This document shows, piece after piece, positions 10,567 through 18,880 of a stretch of DNA of 20,032 bases. Below the pieces are notes generated by a model. The model did no database searches. It saw nothing but the letters and a program-made list of their open reading frames with translations, and was not told the DNA's origin. The position numbers and the translations under genes were made by a program. Source of the stretch: Euplotes aediculatus (taxonomy: Eukaryota; Ciliophora; Spirotrichea; Euplotida; Euplotidae); NCBI GenBank assembly GCA_030463445.1, contig JAQGFW010000113.1, forward strand, positions 1 through 20,032. The letters are read 5' to 3'. Every line of letters starts with the position of its first letter. The stretch's first letter is position 1.

Positions 10567-11343
10567 TATTGAATATTTATGTTAGAATCATTGCTACAAG
10601 TCTGCCTAATGGAGACTTTCTTGAATGAATATTTCCTGTCAAACTTTATAAACTATTTAGTTTTTGTAATAAAGCTTTTGTAATCAATAGTTTAAATTTT
10701 TAAGTTGTTACCGTTTAAACTGAGAACTTTGATTTAAACTAAAATCAATATTGTTGAAATTTATATAAAATATCAGTTTATATAAAAGCTTTTGTCTATC
10801 TAACTATAAATATTAAAATTGTCGATTTATTTGTTTCAACATAAGATGAAGTTTTGAAAAATAAAAAATTGTATTTAAAAATTATGAGACAATTAAATAT
10901 ACCTGAAATAAATCTTATGTTAATATATTATTTCTCATATTTTTTAACTATTTAATAGTGATTAAAGAAAGTTGCATTCAAACTTTATAATAAATTAAAG
11001 TAACTCTGAAAATAAAATTTGCCAAATTCTCAAAAAAATATAAAAATAAATTTAAACATTTTCTATTGTTGAATTTATTAATTAAAAGTCTTAATGTAAA
11101 TATATAAGAATAAAATATTTTAAATATACAAGTATAAATTGATCTTTCTGTATTTTTGAAAAAAGTTTCATTAAATATTTTTACTCAATACCTAATATTC
11201 TTTTATCTTTTCATAGTCCAAGTATATAAAGCAATAACTATATTTATATATTATCTTATTTTATTTAATAAGGAATTTATTTTTCGAGACAATTCCTAAT
11301 TATTAAACTGCATATTATGGTTAATTTTATATTTATTGATTAA
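10567..11343. other. A+T-rich spacer between genes B and C
   Basis: No supported frame on either strand. The end of gene B (TAA 10564-10566) and the start of the open frame of gene C (11344) bracket it. It would hold gene C's promoter, but no defined element is visible. Confidence 0.5.
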
Positions 11344-11520
11344 ATAGCATGACTTATAGTAATTAAACTGTTTATTCTAATAAATTTGTATTGCAAATTA
11401 GTGTTGCTTTCGACAAAGCACCTTTTTATTCTTTACACAAATATCTATCTATTCTTTTCTTATAGTTCATGGATCACAACATACGATAAATCAAATTCAT
11501 TTTTACATAATTTCAATTTA

Positions 11521-12045
11521 ATGCCTCCAGAACATAATCAATCAACCTCCGATCTTAATTGGAATGTTTCATTCTTCTCAACTGATGATTATTACAGAGA
11601 ATTTAAGAAAGAAGAGTATCCAAAAATGGTGTCGGAGCAGCAAGCGAAGTATTCTTTTGGAAGACAGTCCCTCACTGACAAATTCAAACCCAACCTCCCT
11701 TTTACTTTATGTTGGAATAGTGACAGTAGTGCATTAACATATGAGAGTATTAAGGAGATTGATTCAATTGATAGAGATGAGTTCTTCGATTCAGAAATTA
11801 GTGAAGTTAAAAGGATGTCTGACCTAGTAGTGCTGTATTTTGGAGAGGAAACCGAACTCAATATTAATAAGCCCATCGACACTCACACAGAATACCCACT
11901 CTTCACTTATTTAAACAATACCAAATATTACTTAGCACGGGGATCAGTGAGATATGATACAGATAATGAAAATGAAGAATTTTGACTTGCATTAACATCA
12001 GCAAAAAATAAGGATATGATGAAAGGTGATAGATACTATAGATAA
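11521..12045 (+). CDS. Gene C: 174-residue acidic protein, unknown
   Basis: I chose ATG 11521 (MPPEHNQSTSDLNWNVSFFS) because it is the first in-frame ATG. The frame is open back to 11344, but that part is hydrophobic and A+T rich and contains a TATAG acceptor ending at 11465, so it may be intron or leader. TGA at 11983 is read as Cys and adds 20 codons (CLALTSAKNKDMMKGDRYYR) before TAA 12043-12045. The protein is polar and acidic (DSIDRDEFFDSEISEVKRMS, YDTDNENEEF) with a mixed hydrophobic centre (MSDLVVLYFGEE). No membrane segment or known motif. It looks intact, needs no frameshift, and is one of the two best single frames in the window. Confidence 0.75.
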
Positions 12046-13063
12046 TTGTTGGCTTATATATTTGCTATTTGTACATTAACAATTACCATCTTTAAGTATC
12101 ACTCATTTTAATTCTCAATGTAATTCACTTATATTTTAATTATTAGTTGAAATTGCAAAAAAGAATGAATTAAAAAATCCACATAAAATTGAAGATGATA
12201 AGTAAGCTTTAGTAAAAATTAAATATTTAAATTAGATTTTGAAATATTATAGTTGTAATTTATTAAGGTTACTATTTACTGAATGAGTATTAAATTATAA
12301 GTTAAATGTCACATATTTTAATAATTATTTACTATTTAATTAATCATACATTTTTAAAATTTAATTTATATTTATTTATTTAAAATCAGAAATTTTGAAT
12401 AACAATAATGCTTAAATAAAAGTTATTAAATTATGATAATATTCTTAAAAAAATAAAAATTAAGTTATGTAAAAATAAAAGATATCTTTTATTGTAATTA
12501 TTTATTATTAAATAGATATTACATATTATGAGTTGGATCAAAGTATTACTTAAAACAAGAATTGTGATTCATGAGAAATCAAAATATTCACGGTCAGGTA
12601 TTTATGAGAATGTTCAATAACTTAACCATTAAAATTATGAATGTATAACAGCTTTACAATTTTTTTCAATTTATTTTAAATCAAATAAAACAACTGATGC
12701 TTTAACAAAAATTTTGATTTATTATACAAATAAAGCTATTAAATCTATGAAATTATCAATATATTTACAGAGTTAGATGATATTTGATTAAATTTTTATT
12801 TTTAATTTATTTTCAATAATAAGAAATATAATTTACTATACAACAATTTTTCATTTATTCTTGTTGATTTTAATTTTCCTTTACTATAATTTATTCATAA
12901 CAAATATTGATTCTATTAATAATTATAAAAATATATAGCACTATTTAAAGTCAATATTATAAATAAAGTTTTAATTACTTAACTCCATGAAATAAGCATT
13001 TGTCCAATTGTATTTAAAATATATCAGTAAAAATAAAGATTTTATTGTCATCACAGCTGATAA
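12046..13063. other. A+T-rich spacer between genes C and D
   Basis: Stops are dense in all frames and I see no repeats or RNA genes. The base composition is like the other spacers. Confidence 0.5.
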
Positions 13064-13168
13064 TTTAACACTTCCAATATATCTGCTCTTCTAATATCAA
13101 ATCTCCAGCTTATTGAGCTTGTTTGAAAGCAGTATGGACTTAAAAAGGATAGTATCTACGTCAGACAA
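13064..13168 (+). CDS. Possible 5' exon of gene D
   Basis: Thirty-five codons open between two TAA codons. The reading includes SALLISNLQLIELVCKQYGL and then KKDSIYVRQ, with one TGA as Cys. Leu-rich helical character fits the exon at 13509. The following codon context is CAA-TAA-T, a possible frameshift site, but the continuation is short. No join to 13509 could be fixed. Confidence 0.3.
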
Positions 13169-13508
13169 TAATCAAATATATACCTAAATCATACTTAAAA
13201 CTCAAGAGAAAACAAAGGCGTTCAATAATTTATTAGCAATATAATAAATTAACTTTTAAATAAAATTTTTAAGCTAAATATCTAAATCGATAGATTTTCA
13301 TGACCTGTAATCATCATAATAAGTTTACTTTGATTAAATTAAAAATAATTCATCAACATTATAGAATCAATTTGACTTTTAAATTAATAAAAATAAGCAA
13401 ATATTTAATTGTTAAGTTTGATAATCAGTAAATATAAGTATGTACTTAAATGCATTAGAAAAGAAATAATAATAATAATCAAACTAGACCTTCTAACATT
13501 TGATTTAG

Positions 13509-13958
13509 ACTAAGTCTAAACTCATTCACAGGTACTTGCAAGTTGCTGCCTTTGATCACTTCCACTTGATTCCGCCACACAACTTTATTACTCACATTAG
13601 GTTTTACAAACAGCATTCTAAAATATGATTTTTGATGAATAATGGAGAATTGTTTTATCTCATATATTGAAAAGAAGATCAAGCATTAAAAGTGAATTTG
13701 ATTAATAAGAAATATTATTTCGAAATTGAATTGGAATCTGGAACTAACGAGCTACTCGAGAGCACTCAGTTCAAGATAATTGTTGACAGGTATAAGTTAT
13801 TGGCTGCAGCATTTTGTGCATATGACATCAGCAACTATTCTTTATTGATTGCGTTACTAACTATCAAGTTTAAATTATTTAACAATTTGAATTGTTCATA
13901 TAGAGATGCAAATAAATATCTTAAACTATGCACAGATGGTTTGAAACCAGAATTAAGA
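13509..13958 (+). CDS. Gene D, long internal exon (150 codons)
   Basis: Starts after a TTTAG acceptor (13504-13508) and stays open for 150 codons to a strong donor, GTAAGT at 13959, with in-frame readthrough stopping at 13968. It contains two TGA codons as Cys (13626, 13668). The reading starts TKSKLIHRYLQVAAFDHFHL, goes on MNNGELFYLIYCKEDQALKV and ends CTDGLKPELR. Content is mixed helix and strand; a Leu/Ala-rich helix (YKLLAAAFCAYDISNYSLLI) lies near the middle. Function not recognised. A probable intron runs 13959-14046 (TTTTTTGTAG), but the next exon is short or lies elsewhere. A minus-strand ORF over 13479-13682 is a shadow. Confidence 0.7.
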
Positions 13959-14321
13959 GTAAGTGAATAATGCTACATAAATTTTTGAAACACTTTGATG
14001 GAATAAAAAGCCCAACTAAAATGTTATAAATTAACCTTTTTTGTAGCTAAATGAGCTTTAGCTAAAGATAAAATCAAATTTCTTGAATTAATATCTCGTT
14101 ATAGTTATTTTAGTTTTGAACATGACAAATTTCTAATACTCTAATTTGTTTAAAAATAGTTAATCAGAGTTAAGCTAAGAATTTTTTTTTTTTCAATTAT
14201 AATGTCTGAAAATATATTCATTTTGAAACGACTAGTTAAAATTTATTTTTAACTTAATAAATGTTTTTTTTTTAATTCGTCATTTAAAAAAACTTCAATC
14301 TGAAAATTTAAAATAATAGTT

Positions 14322-14348
14322 CAAAAAGATTAATTAATAATCTTTTTG
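14322..14348. repeat. Perfect inverted repeat, 11-bp arms, 5-bp loop
   Basis: CAAAAAGATTA and TAATCTTTTTG flank the loop ATTAA. The arms pair perfectly. It lies in the A+T-rich stretch between exons of gene D. Possible roles are a transcript hairpin or the trace of an excised element; no function is shown. Confidence 0.7.
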
Positions 14349-14536
14349 TATTTCTGTTAAAATTTATATTTCTCATTTTTTTAATATTAATTTAAATTTT
14401 TATTAAAATTAAATAAGATTTGGAATTTTTTTTATGAAAAAAATTATTATTTTGATAGATTATATGAATATTCAAATCATTTTAACTTTAAATACTAAGT
14501 AAATTTTATCCTAATTACTTTGTTTTGCTAAATTAA

Positions 14537-14942
14537 CCTTTATACTTAAAATTAGAAACGGCGCTTTTAATTAGCACTGTTGACTCCTTTTGCTTATTTA
14601 TACTTAATCTTTTCTCTCTACGTTGGGACTAGTTTTAATATTTATATTTGATTTTGGTAAATTCTCAATTTCATAGTTTGAATCAATGTATTTTACTGAG
14701 GCATTATTTATATCCTGAATCCATACAATCTTTTTTGCAAGAAGAAAATCCAAAAACACGAATTAATCAAATGCCTACTATTAAAGCAATTCTAGATTTC
14801 CATTAGTTTTGGTACTGCCAATAAGATAAATAAGAATGCTCTTAATTTTTGTTCCATAATAAATCAGTTTATTCAAAATATTGTTGAATTGTTATTTTGT
14901 ACCAAAATTGTTTATTATGCCTTTATAAGTATTTATTTTTAG
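14537..14942 (+). CDS. Gene D, next coding part with putative +1 frameshift at CAT-TAG-T
   Basis: Block one, 14537-14629, reads LKLETALLISTVDSFCLFIL (31 codons). Block two, 14639-14803, is 55 codons open and includes LNQCILLRHYLYPESIQSFL, then NPKTRINQMPTIKAILDFH, stopping at TAG 14804-14806. Shifting +1 there opens 45 further codons (SFGTANKINKNALNFCSIIN, then FIQNIVELLFC) to TAG 14940-14942. The two blocks around TAG are both helical and Leu/Ile-rich. Joining of block one to two is less sure: a second shift at GAC-TAG-T plus a 20-nt intron would do it. The terminal TTTTTAG may instead be an acceptor. Family unknown. Confidence 0.5.
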
Positions 14943-15078
14943 TCAAATCAAATACAGCATCATTAAACATATATCTTTGCAAATAATAAAACCTGAGATT
15001 TTAGCCGATTAAAATTAAATTTGATGTTTAATAAAGTTGAATTTAATGTTATATGTTGTATGATTTGCAACTGTATAG

Positions 15079-15710
15079 GCCTGAGTATACAACAAGCACC
15101 ACTCTCAAAACTACCTCTTTTCACTCCACTCACTGCACTCATACTATTCACTTAATGAATTATTTAGAATCAATGGGATGATGACTTCTGCTTATAATGA
15201 TAATTCTATTGATTGCTTGACACAGAGTTGGGATGACTATAAGAAAAATGAAGACATCAACATTTGGAAGATCAAGTCATATAATATGTTATATTGGAAG
15301 GTAAAAAAATGTGAAAGAAAGTGTGTCATAATTTATTTCTTTAAATGATTGATGACAGAGAAGCAGATATATTAATAGATTGTGTTTTGATTATTACCAA
15401 AGTATTATCTGTGGTTATATAATATAAATCATCTATTAATTTTAAATGTTATCAAAATACTCAAATAGTTATTATAATTATGTATACTTTAAACATTGTT
15501 AGTCTAAATTCATTTGCTTTTACACATACTAAACATTATATTCAGAGTAAGCATTAATTACATTAGATATTGCGTTTTATTTTTCAGAGATTACGTTTTA
15601 TCCTTCAGAGTTTGAGTTTTATCGAACAAATTTCCAAATTTAAAATAAATCATAAATGATTATTTGTGCTTTGTAAAAGAAAAAGCAGGACTAAATATTG
15701 TACTTTTTAA
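15079..15710 (+). CDS. Gene D, 3' exons (two), ending in heptad repeats
   Basis: Exon 15079-15300 follows a GTATAG acceptor and is open for 74 codons: His/Ser/Tyr-rich at first (KHHSQNYLFSLHSLHSYYSL), then MMTSAYNDNSIDCLTQSWDD and a Trp/Lys-rich end. It stops at a donor GTAAAA (15301). The acceptor CATTAG ends at 15566, and phase 0 leads to 15567-15710, 47 codons before TAA 15708-15710. That exon holds three heptads (LRFIFQR, LRFILQS, LSFIEQI) and a basic tail (CKRKSRTKYCTF). Without splicing, the first exon would run on 24 codons to TAA 15373-15375. The heptads could form a short amphipathic helix. Function unknown. Confidence 0.5.
15570..15627 (+). repeat. 21-bp tandem repeat, about 2.8 copies, in-frame heptads
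   Basis: Units start at 15570, 15591 and 15612, each with TTxxGTTTTAT near its front. Copies one and two differ at only a few positions;  copy three has diverged after its first 11 bases. The period is a multiple of three and the open frame turns each unit into a seven-residue repeat. Confidence 0.7.
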
Positions 15711-16328
15711 TACATAATTTTTATTCAATTAATTCACACAATCATTTTACATAATAAAGATTAGGAGTTTCTTTATTATTTAAAATAATTTATATTTAAT
15801 ATTTAACTGATTATTTATAATATTCATAAAATTATATTTTTATTATCTAGTCAAATAAATATATTAATTGACGAAGCAATATTTTAAACCTAAATAAGTG
15901 ATATAAAAATTTAATTTTCTACGAAATTTAATAATCAGTAAGATATCTTTTCATTTTGAATTTAATAAACAGTATAATAATATTTAAAATAAAATAGACA
16001 CAAATACAAATACGATTCGTATATCATTCAAATAATTAATTTCTTATTTTCAATTTAATAATTCTAAAATGCTAAATTTTATTTGATATAGGAACTTTTT
16101 TTATTATAATATGTAGCTAATTTAACAGTAGTTGCTTTAAAGATATTATTAATAATTAATAAAGTTAACATTTATTTGACTTATTCGTATTAAAAATTAT
16201 TGATTGTGGTGATATTTCAAAATAAGTGGTATAAAGTTTAAAAGTACTCCTTTTTTATCATTTTAACTTTCATATATCTATAAATGTGGTATTTAAATAA
16301 TTGAAAGTTAGATCTAAATTCGATTTAG
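15711..16328. other. A+T-rich spacer between genes D and E
   Basis: No supported frame. It ends at a GATTTAG acceptor that precedes the first exon I can place in gene E. A frame overlapping its end (about 16300-16410) is a shadow of the gene E exon. Confidence 0.5.
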
Positions 16329-16504
16329 TTTCAAGCGAGATTCAACAAGAACTTAAGCAATGCTTATCATCTACTTTCTCAATATATTGAAGAGTACTGA
16401 AAGAATAATCAAATCGATAAGATTGTTAAAAAATTATCAAAATAAAGTAGACATGCCAGACAATGTAGTATTAAAGTTTTGCTATTTCTTTCTAAGCATG
16501 AATA
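16329..16504 (+). CDS. Gene E, exon with canonical AAA-TAA-A frameshift site
   Basis: After TTTAG the frame reads SNAYHLLSQYIEEYCKNNQI and on, 38 codons, to AAA-TAA at 16440-16445. Moving +1 gives KVDMPDNVVLKFCYFFLSMN up to a strong donor, GTAAGT at 16505. Both halves are helical and Leu/Ile/Val-rich in the style of HEAT/ARM solenoids. AAA-TAA-A is the most common shift site reported for Euplotes. Two other frames are locally open here, so the choice rests on the shift motif, on the donor and on similar character to the later exons. Confidence 0.5.
16440..16446 (+). other. Putative +1 frameshift site, AAA-TAA-A
   Basis: The sequence AAATAAA matches the commonest Euplotes shift site exactly. 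The frame before it is open from 16329 and the +1 frame is open to the donor at 16505. Confidence 0.5.
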
Positions 16505-16863
16505 GTAAGTAACATTAAAAATTAGAGAATGACAATAATTGACTATGGTTATACTCTAACTCAAGTCCCTAAACATAATAAATTTTACAGATTTCATTAT
16601 TGTCTGTTGTAGACATCATCTCGTTTTAAAAAGAATAAAATTATAATGATAAATTGTTTGTTATAATATTTAAAATAATAAATTTAACGAAATATCAAAA
16701 TGCATTAAAAAGGATAAACATTTAGACATCTCGAATTCTATTTTTATGAAAACTTAATAATCTTATTAAAAATAGATGTCATTTCAAAAACGACTTCTCT
16801 ATTTGCTTAGATATTTGTTGTTGAATATTTTAAATGAAACTCAATAAAAATTTAGGACTATAA
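16505..16863. other. Intron or unresolved stretch in gene E
   Basis: Begins with the donor GTAAGTAAC. Short open pieces occur (SFQKRLLYLLRYLLLNILNE at about 16780-16840, from an ATG), which look like further helical coding sequence, but I could not join them in phase to the exons on either side. Confidence 0.35.
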
Positions 16864-17053
16864 ATATTTCTGATTCAAGCTACTGAAGGTTGTGATGTTG
16901 AACTGAAATTCTTCGAAATCTTAAATTTTGGGAGAGAATAAAAATCAGTATTATGATAGTTATATTATCTTAAATAAGTGTGATAAATTATCGGAGCTCT
17001 TATTTTATTTACTTAAAATGTTTCAAATTCACTTAATATTTCAAGAAGAATAA
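16864..17053 (+). CDS. Gene E, coding block with GAA-TAA-A shift site
   Basis: The frame IFLIQATEGCDVELKFFEIL (25 codons) meets TAA at 16939-16941. A +1 step continues KNQYYDSYIILNKCDKLSEL and then LLFYLLKMFQIHLIFQEE to TAA 17051-17053. The alternating Leu and charged residues again suggest solenoid helices. The block has no TGA. Its left end lacks a clear acceptor: TTCAAG at about 16880 is a candidate. Confidence 0.45.
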
Positions 17054-17112
17054 ATGAAGTTCTTTTTAAAATAAAATTATAATTTTGATATTTTAGAACT
17101 TTAACCTATTAA

Positions 17113-17479
17113 TATAGCAATCAACTACTACTCAGATCAATCTTTAAGTATATTTGTCAATAAGTTTTATAATAAAAACACTGAAAATTATTGACATCAA
17201 AACGAATACATAACTGTTTTTTATCAGAACATGGTTGATAAACACTTGAAAATAAAGAATATGTCAAAGCATATTTGATTCAGACAAATGAATGTTAAGG
17301 TAAAATATACAAAAAATAATCAGAAATTTGTGTTTTAGTTCTGAATGCACATTTTGAATTGTGTTGTTAATCTATCTATTTATTATTTGACCAAGAATCT
17401 AAATTTTCTATCATTTACTTGTCAGTTTATGGATTACATAATTAGTCAAAGCATAAAGTATGAATCGGTGATCTTTTAG
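17113..17479 (+). CDS. Gene E, coding block with CAA-TAA-G shift site and a 39-nt intron
   Basis: Sixteen codons (SNQLLLRSIFKYICQ) lead to TAA 17161-17163. The +1 frame is then open for 46 codons (YITVFYQNMVDKHLKIKNMS) to donor GTAAAA at 17300. Splicing 17300-17338 (39 nt, ending GTTTTAG) in phase 0 opens another 46 codons, including MHILNCVVNLSIYYLTKNLN and FTCQFMDYIISQSIKYESVI, up to TAG 17477-17479. Three TGA codons read as Cys. The agreement of two 46-codon frames across a short intron supports the model. The pattern is again Leu/Ile-rich helices. Confidence 0.5.
17300..17338 (+). other. Short intron in gene E, 39 nt
   Basis: GTAAAATATAC...GTGTTTTAG lies between open frames of 46 codons on each side, phase 0. 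It contains the in-frame TAG at 17336-17338 as its acceptor. Confidence 0.55.
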
Positions 17480-17933
17480 CACTTATTAATAAATATTAAT
17501 GTTTATAAGCAAATTAATTCTATTTATAGCATTAAAAAATTAGACATTAAAGACTTTGTAATATAAAATAAAAACATTAATTTACACATAAAACAGTTTT
17601 ATATATAATATGAGTGAAAATTTAATCAAATAATGAATTTGTGCTCCATATCAATTATTGAGTGTTATTAATAAAAAAATTGTTAGGTAACTCGCTATTG
17701 TAGTAAGTTATACTGATAATTAACAGTGAGCTAAAAATATAATATTAATGATAGGCTTAAATAACATTAAGCCCAAAATTATTCTATTTGGTTAGGTCTT
17801 CAAATTTTATTGAATATATCATTTTTGAATTTTAAATCTTTCTAAATGCATTTAAATATTAACATTTATTTAAAATAAATTTTGTTTGAATCTTTGAATT
17901 TCTTGAGAGTCTAATAAATTCATACAATAACAG
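17480..17933. other. A+T-rich intron or spacer in gene E
   Basis: Only short open runs of 10-15 codons, which is what chance gives. Ends with an ATAACAG acceptor-like site before a more protein-like stretch. Confidence 0.4.
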
Positions 17934-18394
17934 GAAGTTGAAGAGTTTTAAGATGTTCAAAGTAATTATCAATCTTTGCAAGAGGATCTTATAACGGCTT
18001 AATCGATAATGCTTAATATTTATTGTAGAAAACTAGCTTTAAATAAAATTATTCAAAAAGATTTAAAATCTTCACATCTAATTCTAATAATTTACTAACT
18101 TAATCTTTACGCTTACTGTGCTTTGAATAATTTCTTATTGTCCTATATGAACAAATTTTCGAAATCCCTTATTTAACACTAAATAAATCAAATATGAATA
18201 TATGAAAAATAAAAAACTCAACTTTAAATTTAAAAATTATGTTAAAAAAGGTAAAAATGCAATTTCTGTATAAAATACAACATTCAATAAGGAATATATT
18301 CTTTTCTAAATACTCGACACTTAACCGATCAATAAAGCAAGTACTCTTCATATTAATCGTTTTAGTTTCTACATATTTTATTAAAAAATGCTCT
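17934..18394 (+). CDS. Gene E, unresolved coding-like stretch in two frames
   Basis: Frame one (17934-18176) begins EVEEF after ATAACAG and reads coherently (DVQSNYQSLQEDLITA; NIYCRKLALNKIIQKDLKSS) but is cut by TAA at 17949, 18000 and 18096. Frame two (18131-18394) is open for 88 codons, long for this composition: KKVKMQFLYKIQHSIRNIFF and then a hydrophobic segment, VLFILIVLVSTYFI. Frame two sits opposite a 60-residue minus-strand ORF, which I take as the shadow. A path of repeated +1 shifts can link the frames, but so many steps are not credible without RNA evidence. Confidence 0.35.
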
Positions 18395-18880
18395 TAGTTT
18401 GACTCTAACGCAACTATTATAATTTGATATAATTAGATAAAGATATCCTTTTGGAGATGGAGGTTAAGTAAGTGCTAGATTATGAGTCAAAATCTGAACC
18501 ATAGAGAAAAAGGTAGATTGAGCAGAATTCTTAAAAGAAGATTTGAGTGAATTTAGAAAGTTTTCTAAAATATTTATCTTAAAATAAAGCTTTTAGTTTT
18601 GATCTTATTGGAAGTAATAACTTGCCTTCTTTAAAATTTTATTGAAGAGCCTTTAGATTTAATATCAAATAGTATCTTCGAATTTGAGTCATTTTCGAAT
18701 TGGATGTTTGATTAATTTATGTAACTCTGGCAAATAAGATAATTGGAGAGATAAGAAAAAAAGATGAAATATTTATATGAGCATTTTTATTCTAAACTCA
18801 ATAATCTCTTGTAAGACATCATATTTGTGCAATTATAAATATTAGAAAATAGGCTATTTTTTAAATTTTGGGTATTATAG
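18395..18880. other. Intron-like A+T-rich stretch before the last exon of gene E
   Basis: Stops occur in all frames at about chance density. One frame (from ATG 18460) looks protein-like only if TAA/TAG mean Gln, so it is not called. It ends in GTATTATAG, the acceptor used for the next exon. Confidence 0.4.

Noticed and set aside
11592-11882. 96-residue minus-strand ORF
   Set aside because: It lies wholly inside gene C, which is longer and has the better codon pattern.
13479-13682. 67-residue minus-strand ORF
   Set aside because: Shadow of the 150-codon plus-strand exon that ends at a good donor.
14963-15151. 62-residue minus-strand ORF
   Set aside because: Overlaps the plus-strand exon at 15079 and adjoining A+T-rich DNA; no independent support.
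18169-18351. 60-residue minus-strand ORF
   Set aside because: The opposite strand is open for 88 codons and every other supported gene is on the plus strand; cannot be fully excluded.
17934-18394. A path of five or more consecutive +1 shifts linking all the pieces
   Set aside because: Any A+T-rich sequence can be threaded by shifting at every stop; most steps have only 7-20 codons, which is no better than chance.
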